From: Streptomyces huiliensis
GTDB lineage: Bacteria; Actinomycetota; Actinomycetes; Streptomycetales; Streptomycetaceae
Direction of reading: 5' to 3'
Assembly (NCBI RefSeq): GCF_020037025.1
Contig: NZ_JAIQLH010000033.1
Coordinates: forward strand, 1-64,000
DNA: 64,000 nt
The translations under genes were made by a program, and so were the position numbers. The notes beneath the pieces are model-generated. The model was not told the DNA's origin. It was given only the letters and a program-made list of their open reading frames with translations, and ran no database searches. Each line of letters begins with the position of its first letter. Positions within the stretch are counted from its first letter, which is position 1. This document shows, piece after piece, positions 1 through 8,007 of this stretch.

Positions 1-1018
1 GGTGCCGGCCGAGGCGACGGCGAGGGCCCGGATCGCGGTGGCGGCGCCGCCCTGCGGCGCGCGGTTGCCCTCCAGGGCGGCGTCGAGGACGTCGACGGCT
101 GCGACGTCGGCCAGCGCCGGGACGACGACGTCGGCCAGCTCGTGGGCGGTCTGGTCGAGGTCGAGGGTGGTGCCGATGAGCACCGAGGCGTCGGCGATCA
201 GGGCGAGCCGGCGGCGGGCCTCGGCGGCGGCCAGGTCGGCGCGGTAGCGGTCGGTGACGTCCACGACGGACGCGGCGACGCCGAGGATGTGCCCGCTCGC
301 GTCCTCCAGCCGGTAGTAGGAGACCAGCCGGGCCCGGTCGTCCTCGCCCCCGCCGATGCCGCCCGCCACGAACCGGTCCAGCTCCGGCGCGCCGGTGGCC
401 AGCACCCGGCGCATGGCGGCCTCGCTCTCCTCGATGTCCACGAACGGCAGCACCTCGCCGATCCGGTGCCCGAGGTGGTCCTCCGCGGGGAGGCCGTGGA
501 TGCGCTCCAGGGCGGGGTTGACCATCACGTAGCGCAGGTCGGTGTCGAGGACGGCGAGGCCGATCGGGGACTGGGCCACCAGGCGCAGCGAGAGCGCCAG
601 GTCCCGTTCCAGGTCGCGCAGGACCTCCCGGTCGGTGGCGATGCCGAGGGCGTACATGCTGCCGTGCGGGCCCTCCAGCCGGACGTTGCGCAGCTCGACC
701 AGGCGGGGGCCGCCGTCCTTGTGCCGGACGGGGAAGACGCCGGCCCAGCTCTCGCCCTCGCCCATCACCCGGTCGAACAGGTCGAGGACGACGGCCAGGT
801 CCTCCTCGGCGACCAGCAGCCGGGCGGCGTACTGGCCGAGCGCCTCGGCGGGCGTCCAGCCGAACAGGTCCTGGGCCTGCGGGCTCCACAGGATGATCCG
901 GCCCTCGCGGTCGAGGACGACGGCGGCCACGCTGAGCACGTCGAGGAGACCGCCCGCCTCGTCCCAGGCGGGCCGGGTCCGGCCGGGGCCGGTCCGGAAT
1001 CCGTCGGTGGTGCCCATG
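1..1018 (-). CDS. PAS/GAF sensor protein, probable SpoIIE-type phosphatase (3' end outside window)
   Basis: This is the N-terminal 339 residues of a cytosolic multi-domain sensor, cut by the window edge. The ATG at 1018 starts MGTTDGFRTGPGRTRP. Two PAS-like modules follow: about residues 20-125 (VLSVAAVVLDREGRI, LFGWTPAEALGQYAARLL) and 140-265 (SPIGLAVLDTDLRYVMVNPALERIHG). The start of a GAF-like domain follows (RRLALIADASVLIGTTLDL). In streptomycetes this PAS-PAS-GAF layout usually precedes a PP2C/SpoIIE serine phosphatase domain. That part would lie outside the window, so the phosphatase assignment is inferred. The next gene upstream encodes an anti-sigma-type ATPase, the usual functional partner of such phosphatases. 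The many long plus-strand frames over it are GC-bias shadows. Confidence 0.75.
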
Positions 1019-1216
1019 CGAGGTCCTCCTTGCGCCCGCGCGCGGTGGGGCGGCCCCGGCGGCGCCGGGGCCCGGACGCCGCCGCGCCCGGTCCGGTACC
1101 GCCGCTCGCGCCGCCGTCCGCCGCGCCGCGGTCTCCATCGTCCCTCGGATCCCGCGCGGCGCGCAGCCGCTGCGGCCCGGGCGCGGCGTGGGAGTGGTGA
1201 CCGTACGGGGGGCGGC

Positions 1217-1879
1217 TCAGGCGCCCGCGGGGCCCGCGGGGGCGCGGTGGCCGTCCGGGAGGGGCAGGGCGAACCACACGGTCTTGCCCGTCGGGGAGGC
1301 GTGGTGGCCCCAGCGCTCGGCGATCTGCTCGACGAGCCACATGCCGCGGCCGTTCTCGCTGTCCCGCCCGGCGAGCGAGCAGCGCGGCAGGGCGCCGCCG
1401 CGGTCGGTGACCCGGGCGACCAGGTGGCCGGGGGTGCGGGAGAGGGACAGCTCGACGTCGCCGGCGCCCTCGGGGACGTGCACGATCGCGTTGGTGACCA
1501 GTTCGGAGAGGAGCAGCGCGGCGTCGTCCGTCAGCGCGTCCAGTCCCCAGTCGGCCAGCAGGCGCCGGGAGAAGGCGCGGGCCGCCGCGACGGAGCGGGG
1601 GGAGGCGGGCAGGGAGATCGCGTGGGCCGGGCGGTGCGGGACGGCGGCCAGGGGCCGCGGGGCGACGGTGGGTCCCCCTGAGGCGCGGCGGCCCCACGGG
1701 CCGTTCCACGGGCCGGCCGGCGGCGGGACGGCCGCGTCGGGGACGCCGAGGAGGGCGTCCGCCGGAGACGCGGGGCTCAGGGTGTCACGGCTGGAAGCAG
1801 ACATGAGGCTCTGTGCGATCGAGGGGGGACACGAAGGCGGACCGTGGGGGGTCGCGGGCTTCGCGGTGGTCTTCCCCAC
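1217..1879 (-). CDS. ATP-binding protein, anti-sigma factor-type histidine-kinase-like ATPase
   Basis: The 220-residue product has a HATPase_c_2 (SpoIIAB/RsbW-like) fold in its C-terminal 140 residues. The N-box region reads LLLSELVTNAIVHV, followed by the G1-like VARVTDRGG and the G2-like ENGRGMWLVEQIAERWG, ending in a short Pro/Ala tail. Such proteins bind partner sigma or anti-anti-sigma factors, and streptomycetes have dozens of them. The start is uncertain. I use the GTG at 1879 because the extra 25 codons keep high third-position GC, but the ATG at 1804 (MSASSRDT) is a reasonable alternative and neither has a strong ribosome site. It lies just upstream of, and parallel to, the PAS/GAF sensor gene, suggesting one partner-switching module. 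Confidence 0.72.
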   Translation of the reverse strand: MGKTTAKPATPHGPPSCPPSIAQSLMSASSRDTLSPASPADALLGVPDAAVPPPAGPWNGPWGRRASGGPTVAPRPLAAVPHRPAHAISLPASPRSVAAARAFSRRLLADWGLDALTDDAALLLSELVTNAIVHVPEGAGDVELSLSRTPGHLVARVTDRGGALPRCSLAGRDSENGRGMWLVEQIAERWGHHASPTGKTVWFALPLPDGHRAPAGPAGA

Positions 1880-2098
1880 ACTGGCGTGATTTCCGCCAGA
1901 GGTCTATACCCTCTCGGTCACGGTGGCCCTGCGGAGCGCTATGTTCGCAGGTGACGGGCGCTGAACGGGGTCTAAAGTCATGGTGAACACGGGGTGGGAG
2001 CCGTACTCCCCTCGGCCGGGCGGCCGGGCGACGGGTCAGCCGGGTGGCCAGGCGACCGGTCGGCCGGGGAACGCGGGGCTCCCCGGCCGCCGCCCGCG

Positions 2099-2749
2099 TC
2101 ACTTGCGCGGGCACTCCTTCCACGCCAGGTGGTAGATCGTGTTGATGGCGCCGTCCGTCGAGTCCATGGTCATGAAGCTGTTGGTCTTGGAGGTGTCGGA
2201 CGTGCCGGCGTTGACGCGGAGTTCCGTGTTGATGTTGAAGTTGCGCCGCTCGCCGCAGGGCGCCCACACCAGCGCGCCCACCGGAACCGAGTCGGTGGCC
2301 TGCCAGTTGTCGCCGTACGGGCCTCTGAAGGCGTGGGAGCTGGGCGTCGTCTGGGACGAGCCCTGGAAGTAGTACGAGGCCTTCTCCGTGCCGCTCGCCC
2401 CGGACTCCAGCTTGGCGTAGCCGCGGTAGTCGGCGCTGGCGATGGCGTAGGTGAAGCCCTGCGGGACGTGCACGATCAGGTTGAGCTGGCAGTTCTTGCG
2501 GAAGTCGGTGGGCTTGGAGCCCACGCCGACCTGGGCCAGGTAGTCGCTGTAGGTGACGGTGAAGGCGGTGTTGTCGGGCGACACCGCGACGGCGGCGGTG
2601 CCGACCGGACAGCCCGAGCCGTTGACGGTCGCGATCTCGATGACGATCTTGTCCGGCGGCGGGTTGGTGATGACCGAGGGCTGCTGGGTGCCGAACGCCG
2701 AGGCGAACAGCGCGGCGATCGCGCCGGTGGTGACCAGACCTGCGGGCAT
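2099..2749 (-). CDS. Secreted DUF4360 domain protein
   Basis: The 216-residue product begins with a signal-peptide-like stretch (MPAGLVTTGAIAALFASAFG). The rest matches the DUF4360 type of small secreted actinobacterial protein: VNGSGCPVGTAAVAVSPD near the start, NCQLNLIVHVPQGFTYAI in the middle and a C-terminal IYHLAWKECPRK, with cysteines spaced as possible disulfides. The start at 2749 is preferred over a longer frame from 2809 because GGAG sits 5 bases upstream and the signal peptide begins there. The molecular function of DUF4360 proteins is not established. It is probably monocistronic, with GC-rich intergenic DNA on both sides. Confidence 0.75.
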   Translation of the reverse strand: MPAGLVTTGAIAALFASAFGTQQPSVITNPPPDKIVIEIATVNGSGCPVGTAAVAVSPDNTAFTVTYSDYLAQVGVGSKPTDFRKNCQLNLIVHVPQGFTYAIASADYRGYAKLESGASGTEKASYYFQGSSQTTPSSHAFRGPYGDNWQATDSVPVGALVWAPCGERRNFNINTELRVNAGTSDTSKTNSFMTMDSTDGAINTIYHLAWKECPRK

Positions 2750-3219
2750 GGCGCTCCAATCGGTTGCCTTCGGGCGGCGTGGGCGGCCCGAGGGGACGGC
2801 GGGAACCATTCCGCGGCGTACGACCCTCGGTGCCCCTTGGAGCGGACCCTTCCGGGACGACCGGCCGGCCGGCGGCGGAACGACGTGCCGGACCGGAAGA
2901 AGGGCAGGTCAGGAGCATCGACACGCCATGCCCATGACAATCCTCACGGCCCGCTGGGACGGGGAGCGTTCGAATGATAGGGAGCCCCAGGGGGGTTGGC
3001 TAGGCCCCCCGCCGCGGGCCCGCCCGGCCACCGGCCGCGTCCGGTGCGGAACACCCCTCCGACCCCCGGCGCGCACTCCGTGACAATTCCGGAATTCAAT
3101 GTTCCACCCCGCCCCCTCCCCCACTCCGCAAAACATTTGCCGCCCCAAACGCGCGTGCGACATAATGACGGCCTTTCACCACCGTTCATTTCTCACACCC
3201 GGGTGAGGGCCACTGCCCG
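2750..3219. other. Divergent intergenic region
   Basis: This 470-base stretch separates the DUF4360 gene (minus) from the M48 protease gene (plus). I see no convincing gene in it. Base composition drops from about 3060 onward, where promoter-like sequence for the plus-strand protease occurs. Confidence 0.5.
3137..3166 (+). promoter_or_regulatory. Candidate sigma-70-type promoter for the M48 protease gene
   Basis: TTGCCG at 3137-3142 and CATAAT at 3161-3166 are separated by 18 bases and lie about 54 bases upstream of the protease start. Recognised by eye only. Confidence 0.35.
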
Positions 3220-4806
3220 ATGGGCGTTTCTCTTCGCGCGTTCCGCGCACTCGTTCTCCTCTTCGGTTTCTATCTCTTCTGCGTCGCGGTGCTCTGCGCC
3301 CTGGTCGGCACCGGCGTGTTCGTCTACTGGTCGCTGGGGGCGCACGCCGCGACGCTGAAGCTCATCACCCTGCCCCTGCTGCTGGCCGTCCCGCTGGTCC
3401 GGGGCATGCTGCACCTGCGCACGCCGCAGGACGACGGCGAGGACGGTCTGCCCGTCACCGAGGCGGAGCAGCCCCGGCTGTGGGCGGCCGTCCGCGAGGT
3501 GGCCGCGGCGGCGGGGACGCGGGCGCCCGACGAGATCTTCCTCGTCGGCGACGTGAACGCGGCGGTCTCCGAGAACTCCCGCTTCCTGGGCCTGATTCCA
3601 GGGCGCCGCCGGCTCTATGTGGGAGTGCCGCTGATGACGGGCCTGATGGACAGTCAGCTTCGGGCGGTCCTCGGCCACGAATTCGGTCACTACTGCAATG
3701 CCGACACCCGTATCTCCGCCATCACCCTGCGCGGCCGGCACGCGCTCGCCCGGACGGTGACGTCCTTCCGGCGGGAATCCCGGAAACAGGTGGAGAAGGA
3801 GCTCACGAAACAGCGGGCGGCGGCCGAGAAGCGGATCCGCAAGGGGCGGCGGCCCAAGAAGACCGACGCCTCCGGCGCCGGGCTGAGCTACCGGCTGATG
3901 GCCCGGCTCTTCGTCGGCTACGCCAAGTTCTACCTGCGGACCACCCGCGGCGACGGTCGGCGGCAGGAACTCGCCGCCGACCGGGTGGCGGTGCGCGTCG
4001 CGGGCCGGGACGCCGCCGCGTCCGCGCTGCGGCGCACCGCCGCCCTCGCCGACCTGCACGACTTCTACCTCCACGGCTACGCCACCCTGGGCCTGCCGGC
4101 CGGACTGCTGCCGCCCGAGGGCCAGTTCTACGGCGGTCTCGGCCACCTGCTCGCGGCGCCGGGCCGGTACGCGGAGTTCGAGCGGCTGGCCCGCGAGCTG
4201 CCGGACACCGAGCCGTCGCCCTACGACGCGCACCCGCCGATGGCCGAACGGGTCGCGCGGATCGAGGCGCTGCCCGACGACGGCCGGGGCGCGGACGGGC
4301 CCGCGCGGTGGGCCCTGGAGCTCCTCGACGCGCCCGACCGGGTCCTGGCCCGGCTGGAGGAGGCGACGCTGACGCCCGAGGTGCTGCGACTGCGCCGCGC
4401 CTCGTGGCCGGAGCTCGTCCACTTCGGGATCCGCGCCCACCGGGCCGCCGAGGTGGAGCGGCTGCGCGCCGCCACGGCCGCGTACACCGGCGGCGACGGT
4501 TCGCTGCGCGCCCTGCTGGACGCGGCCGACGGCGGGCTCCTGTGGCACGTCGCCGCCCGGCTGGCCGGCGAGGACGGCGACGACGCCGAGGCCGATCCCC
4601 GGGCCGAACTCCTGCACGGCCTGCACGCGCTCCTCATCCTGGAGCTCGTCGACGCGGGCTGGGCCGGCTGGGAACTGTCCTGGTCGGACGCGGCCCGGCT
4701 GCGCCTGCCGGAGGGGTACGACGAGCTGGTGCCCGCCGCGGTGGCGGCGGTGGCCGCCGAGGTCCCGGACACCCGGCCGCTGCGGTCGCTGCTGCCGGCG
4801 GCCTGA
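3220..4806 (+). CDS. M48-family membrane zinc metalloprotease
   Basis: The 528-residue product is HtpX/Ste24-like. Two hydrophobic segments near the N terminus (about residues 8-30 and 42-65) anchor it in the membrane. The zinc-binding HEFGH motif sits at about residues 153-157 (AVLGHEFGHYCNADTR). A downstream ELAADRVAVRVAGRD supplies the probable third zinc ligand (E) in the usual EXXXD context. The C-terminal 250 residues are Ala/Leu/Arg-rich helices not typical of minimal HtpX, so this is one of the longer actinobacterial M48 proteins. GTGAGGG about 10 bases upstream of the ATG may be the ribosome site. A promoter-like sequence lies at 3137-3166. Substrates are unknown. Confidence 0.85.
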   Translation: MGVSLRAFRALVLLFGFYLFCVAVLCALVGTGVFVYWSLGAHAATLKLITLPLLLAVPLVRGMLHLRTPQDDGEDGLPVTEAEQPRLWAAVREVAAAAGTRAPDEIFLVGDVNAAVSENSRFLGLIPGRRRLYVGVPLMTGLMDSQLRAVLGHEFGHYCNADTRISAITLRGRHALARTVTSFRRESRKQVEKELTKQRAAAEKRIRKGRRPKKTDASGAGLSYRLMARLFVGYAKFYLRTTRGDGRRQELAADRVAVRVAGRDAAASALRRTAALADLHDFYLHGYATLGLPAGLLPPEGQFYGGLGHLLAAPGRYAEFERLARELPDTEPSPYDAHPPMAERVARIEALPDDGRGADGPARWALELLDAPDRVLARLEEATLTPEVLRLRRASWPELVHFGIRAHRAAEVERLRAATAAYTGGDGSLRALLDAADGGLLWHVAARLAGEDGDDAEADPRAELLHGLHALLILELVDAGWAGWELSWSDAARLRLPEGYDELVPAAVAAVAAEVPDTRPLRSLLPAA

Positions 4807-4911
4807 ACGCGCCCGCGTACGGGGGCCCGTGGCGGGCGCCGCGCCGCCCCCTGGCAGCATGACCCCGTCTCATCTGTCCCACCCATCACTCCCACCGCAC
4901 CGAAGGACGAC

Positions 4912-5871
4912 ATGATGACGCTCCGCTGCACCGTGCTCGACGACTACCAGGGCGTCGCCCTCTCCACGGCCGACTGGTCGGTCCTCGGCGACGCCGTCGA
5001 GGTCCGGGTGGTGCGCGAGCACGTCGCCGGGCACGACCGGCTCGCCGAGGAGCTGGCCGACAGCGAGATCGTCGTCATCATGCGGGAACGCACGCCGTTC
5101 CCCGCCGAGTTGTTCGCCCGGCTGCCGAAGCTGCGGCTGCTGATCACCTCGGGCATGCGGAACGCGTCCGTCGACCTCGACGCGGCGGCCCGGCACGGCG
5201 TCACCGTGTGCGGGACCGACAGCAACCCCGAGCCGCCCGTCGAGCTGACCTGGGCGCTGCTCCTCGGGCTGGCCCGCGGCCTGGTCCCGGAGAACGCGGC
5301 GCTGCGCGACGGCGGCCCCTGGCAGAGCACCGTCGGGGCCGACCTGCACGGCCGGCGGCTGGGGCTGCTGGGGCTGGGGAAGACCGGCGGCCGGATGGCG
5401 CGGATCGGGCGGGCGTTCGGCATGGAGGTGGCGGCCTGGAGCCCCAACCTCACCGACGAGCGGGCGGCCGCCGCGGACGCCGTCCGGGTGTCCAAGGAGG
5501 AGCTCTTCTCGGACAGCGACTTCGTCTCCGTCCACCTGGTGCTGGGCGAGCGGACCCGCGGGCTGGTCGGCGAGGCGGAGCTCGGGCTGATGCGGCCGAC
5601 GGCCTACCTCGTCAACACCTCGCGGGCGGCCATCGTGGACCAGGACGCGCTGGCCCGCGCGCTGCGCGACGGCCGGATCGCCGGGGCCGGCGTCGACGTC
5701 TTCGACGAGGAGCCGCTGCCCGCGGACCACCCCTTCCGCACCCTCCCCCGGCTGCTGGCCACCCCGCACCTGGGGTACGTCACGCGGCGCAACTACGACG
5801 GGTACTTCACCCAGGCCGTGGAGGACGTCGCCGCGTTCCTGGCGGGCGAGCCGGTCCGGCGCCTGGCCTGA
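4912..5871 (+). CDS. D-2-hydroxyacid dehydrogenase family protein
   Basis: The 319-residue product is an NAD(P)-dependent 2-hydroxyacid dehydrogenase of the phosphoglycerate/glyoxylate reductase superfamily, interconverting D-2-hydroxy acids and 2-keto acids. The nucleotide-binding GLGKTGG (GxGxxG) is in the middle. The catalytic set is visible as Arg in NTSRAAIVD, Glu in DVFDEEPLP and His in ATPHLGYVT. Length is normal for the family. GAAGGA lies 4-5 bases upstream of tandem ATG codons, so initiation could be at 4912 or 4915. It is apparently monocistronic and convergent with the ATP-grasp gene downstream. The exact substrate cannot be read from sequence. Confidence 0.88.
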   Translation: MMTLRCTVLDDYQGVALSTADWSVLGDAVEVRVVREHVAGHDRLAEELADSEIVVIMRERTPFPAELFARLPKLRLLITSGMRNASVDLDAAARHGVTVCGTDSNPEPPVELTWALLLGLARGLVPENAALRDGGPWQSTVGADLHGRRLGLLGLGKTGGRMARIGRAFGMEVAAWSPNLTDERAAAADAVRVSKEELFSDSDFVSVHLVLGERTRGLVGEAELGLMRPTAYLVNTSRAAIVDQDALARALRDGRIAGAGVDVFDEEPLPADHPFRTLPRLLATPHLGYVTRRNYDGYFTQAVEDVAAFLAGEPVRRLA

Positions 5872-5890
5872 CGCTTCCGCCGCCCGCTGG

Positions 5891-5953
5891 GCGGCGTCGA
5901 ACGGGCGCGGGGGGCGACGAACGGACACGGGGGGGCGACGAACGGACGCGGTG
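5891..5953. repeat. Three imperfect ~20-bp tandem repeats between converging genes
   Basis: Units based on GGCGACGAACGGACRCGGGG occur three times in a row between the 3' ends of the dehydrogenase and ATP-grasp genes. The function, if any, is unknown. Confidence 0.6.
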
Positions 5954-6031
5954 GCCGTCCCGGCGTGGACGGCCGCCCACGTGGCGGAAGAGAACCGCCG
6001 CCGCCCCGACGCCCGGGCCCCCGCGGGCCGT

Positions 6032-7315
6032 TCACGCGTCGGTCGCCAGCGCCAGCGACGCCCCCTCCTCGTCCGCCTCGGTGTCGAAGACGACCCGCCC
6101 GGCCAACCGGGTGGCGATCTCGTCGCGTTCGGCCGGGGTCGCGGCGCCGGTGACGAAGACCCCGGAGCGGGTGAAGGAGTCCTTCTCCGGGGGGATGACG
6201 TCACCGGGCCGGACGCGGAGGTCGGCGGCGAGGACGGCGGGGTGCGCGGCGAGTTCGTCCCAGCCGCGGACGGCGCGGAGTCGGCCGGGCGGGGCGAAGA
6301 GGAAGTCGACGCGGGCGGCGCGGCCCGGCTCGGGCGGCGGCGGGGGCGTCCGGCCGAGCAGGTCGTCGACGAGCGTGCCGTAGAGCTCCAGTCCGGGCCG
6401 GGTGTGCTCGACGAGGGCGTGGATGAAGTCGCCGCCGCCGCGGCAGTGGAACTCGCCGAGCACGATGCCGTCGGCGGTCACCCACAGCTCGATGTGGAAG
6501 ACGCCGCGGGTGATGCCGACCGCCTTCAGCCCGCGGGCCACCGTGTCGCGGGCGAGCCGGTCCGTCGCCTCGTCGAGGCCGGCGGGCTGCTGCTGGCTGG
6601 TGGAGATGAAGCCGTCGGTGACGGCCTTCCGGGTCAGCGCGAGCACCTGCGGCTCGCCGCCGAGGACGATGCCCTCGGCCGAGTACTCGTCCCCGGCGAC
6701 GAAGGTCTCCACGAGGAAGTAGGGGGAGGCCGGCAGCGGGCTCATGGCCTCCGACGGGAGGCGGAACTTCCGTACGGCCTCGGGTAGTTGCTCGGGGCTG
6801 CCGATGAGGGAGACGCCGATGCTGGCGAGGCCGTCGCGCGGTTTGACGACCCACGGGCCGGGGGCGGTCTCCCGCAGGAAGCGCTCGGCGTCGGCCACGT
6901 TGTCGCAGACGGCGGTGTGGGGCTGGGGGAACCCGGCCTCGCGGAGCCGCTGCCGGCACAGGTCCTTGGTGCGGACGCGGCGCACCGCGTCGGGGTCGTT
7001 GCCCGCGAGGCCGAGCTCCTGGGCGATGACGGCGGTCGGCAGCACCGACAGTTCGCGGACGGTGAGGACGGCGTCGATGGGCGGCCGGGTGGCGGCCCAG
7101 GCCCGGCAGGCCTCGGGGTGGTGGACGTCGAGGGCGACCACCTCGTCCACGTACCCGAGGTCCCGGGCGGTCGCGGACCGCAGGTTCTCCGGGGTGTCGG
7201 CGCCCACCAGGGTGACGCCGCGCCGCCGGGCCTGTTCGCTCAGCCGCCGGATCTGGTCCTGACCCCAGGCCGGCATTCCGGTGTTTCCCATGACGAGGAG
7301 CGTCACATCTGCCAT
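6032..7315 (-). CDS. ATP-grasp amino-acid/peptide ligase (paralogue 1)
   Basis: The 427-residue product has an N-terminal Rossmann-like preATP-grasp region (LLVMGNTGMPAWGQDQIRRL) and a central ATP-grasp fold: WVVKPRDGLASIGVS for the ATP-binding lysine, YFLVETFVAGDEYSAEG, and EFHCRGGGDFIHALVEHTRP for the Mg-binding Glu/Arg region. This class activates a carboxylate as an acyl phosphate and joins it to an amine, often making dipeptides. It is closely related in sequence and layout to the ligase at 21907-23166, sharing blocks such as TVRELSVLP/TIRELSVLP and HALVEHTRPGLELYGTL. It points away from the redox operon at 8008, so the two could share a bidirectional control region. Its substrate is unknown. 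Confidence 0.82.
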   Translation of the reverse strand: MADVTLLVMGNTGMPAWGQDQIRRLSEQARRRGVTLVGADTPENLRSATARDLGYVDEVVALDVHHPEACRAWAATRPPIDAVLTVRELSVLPTAVIAQELGLAGNDPDAVRRVRTKDLCRQRLREAGFPQPHTAVCDNVADAERFLRETAPGPWVVKPRDGLASIGVSLIGSPEQLPEAVRKFRLPSEAMSPLPASPYFLVETFVAGDEYSAEGIVLGGEPQVLALTRKAVTDGFISTSQQQPAGLDEATDRLARDTVARGLKAVGITRGVFHIELWVTADGIVLGEFHCRGGGDFIHALVEHTRPGLELYGTLVDDLLGRTPPPPPEPGRAARVDFLFAPPGRLRAVRGWDELAAHPAVLAADLRVRPGDVIPPEKDSFTRSGVFVTGAATPAERDEIATRLAGRVVFDTEADEEGASLALATDA

Positions 7316-8007
7316 ACGACCGGCTCACTTCCTCTGACGACTGATCGGACGACTGGTCTGGCGACTGATCGGATTGCAGGGATTCCTGACGAAGCGTAGC
7401 GGTTCGCCGTGGTTCGGGGAGGGTGGCCGGACGGGTGTCGTACCGGCCGGACGGCTCGCGGGTGGCGACCGGATCGGGCGCCGGGAACGGTCGGCGTTAT
7501 TTCGGCCAGGGTCGAAAAGGTACGCGCGGCGCATTGGCCACCTCCCGCCGCCGTCTCACATGCCGTATGCATATTCAGCATGCAATCATCTGTCGTGAAA
7601 CCGTGTGCGCGGCATTTCGGGGAGTCCCCTGGAATGGATTCCGCAAGAGCCGGGCAAGGGTTTCCTCCGTCCAATGCGCGGCGCTGGTGACGGCCCGCCC
7701 CAACCGTCCCATGGCGGGGAACGCCTTCCGGCCAGAACCGGTCGATTGACAGCCCGAACGGCCCTCTCTAGCGTCAGGGGCGTCATGCTCCCGAAGGGGC
7801 GAACCCCTTCGCCCGACGGGGCGCACCCCTTCGCCGTCGCTTTACCGCCGGCCGTCCCCGCGCATTCCGGAAATCATCCGGGCGCGGCCGAACGGCCCGC
7901 TTCCACGCCCCATCCCCCGTTTCCTCTCCACCCCTTCTCCACCCCCTCTCCGCCTCTTCTCCCGCAAGGCCGTCCGCTCCGTGGATTCCCGCTCTGGAGG
8001 CGCCCGT
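7316..8007. other. Divergent intergenic region between ATP-grasp gene and redox operon
   Basis: This 692-base stretch has lower GC than its neighbours, especially at 7480-7630, and I find no gene I can support. Directly upstream of the ATP-grasp start, TGACGACTGATCGGA and TGGCGACTGATCGGA form a direct repeat (about 7336-7374). TGCAT and ATGCA form a short inverted repeat near 7566-7582. These are candidate control elements for the two divergent units. Confidence 0.45.

Noticed and set aside
7303..7674. Minus-strand small ORF upstream of the ATP-grasp gene, considered as a peptide precursor for the ligase
   Set aside because: Third-position GC is mixed, there is no ribosome site, and no repeated core or leader motif is visible.
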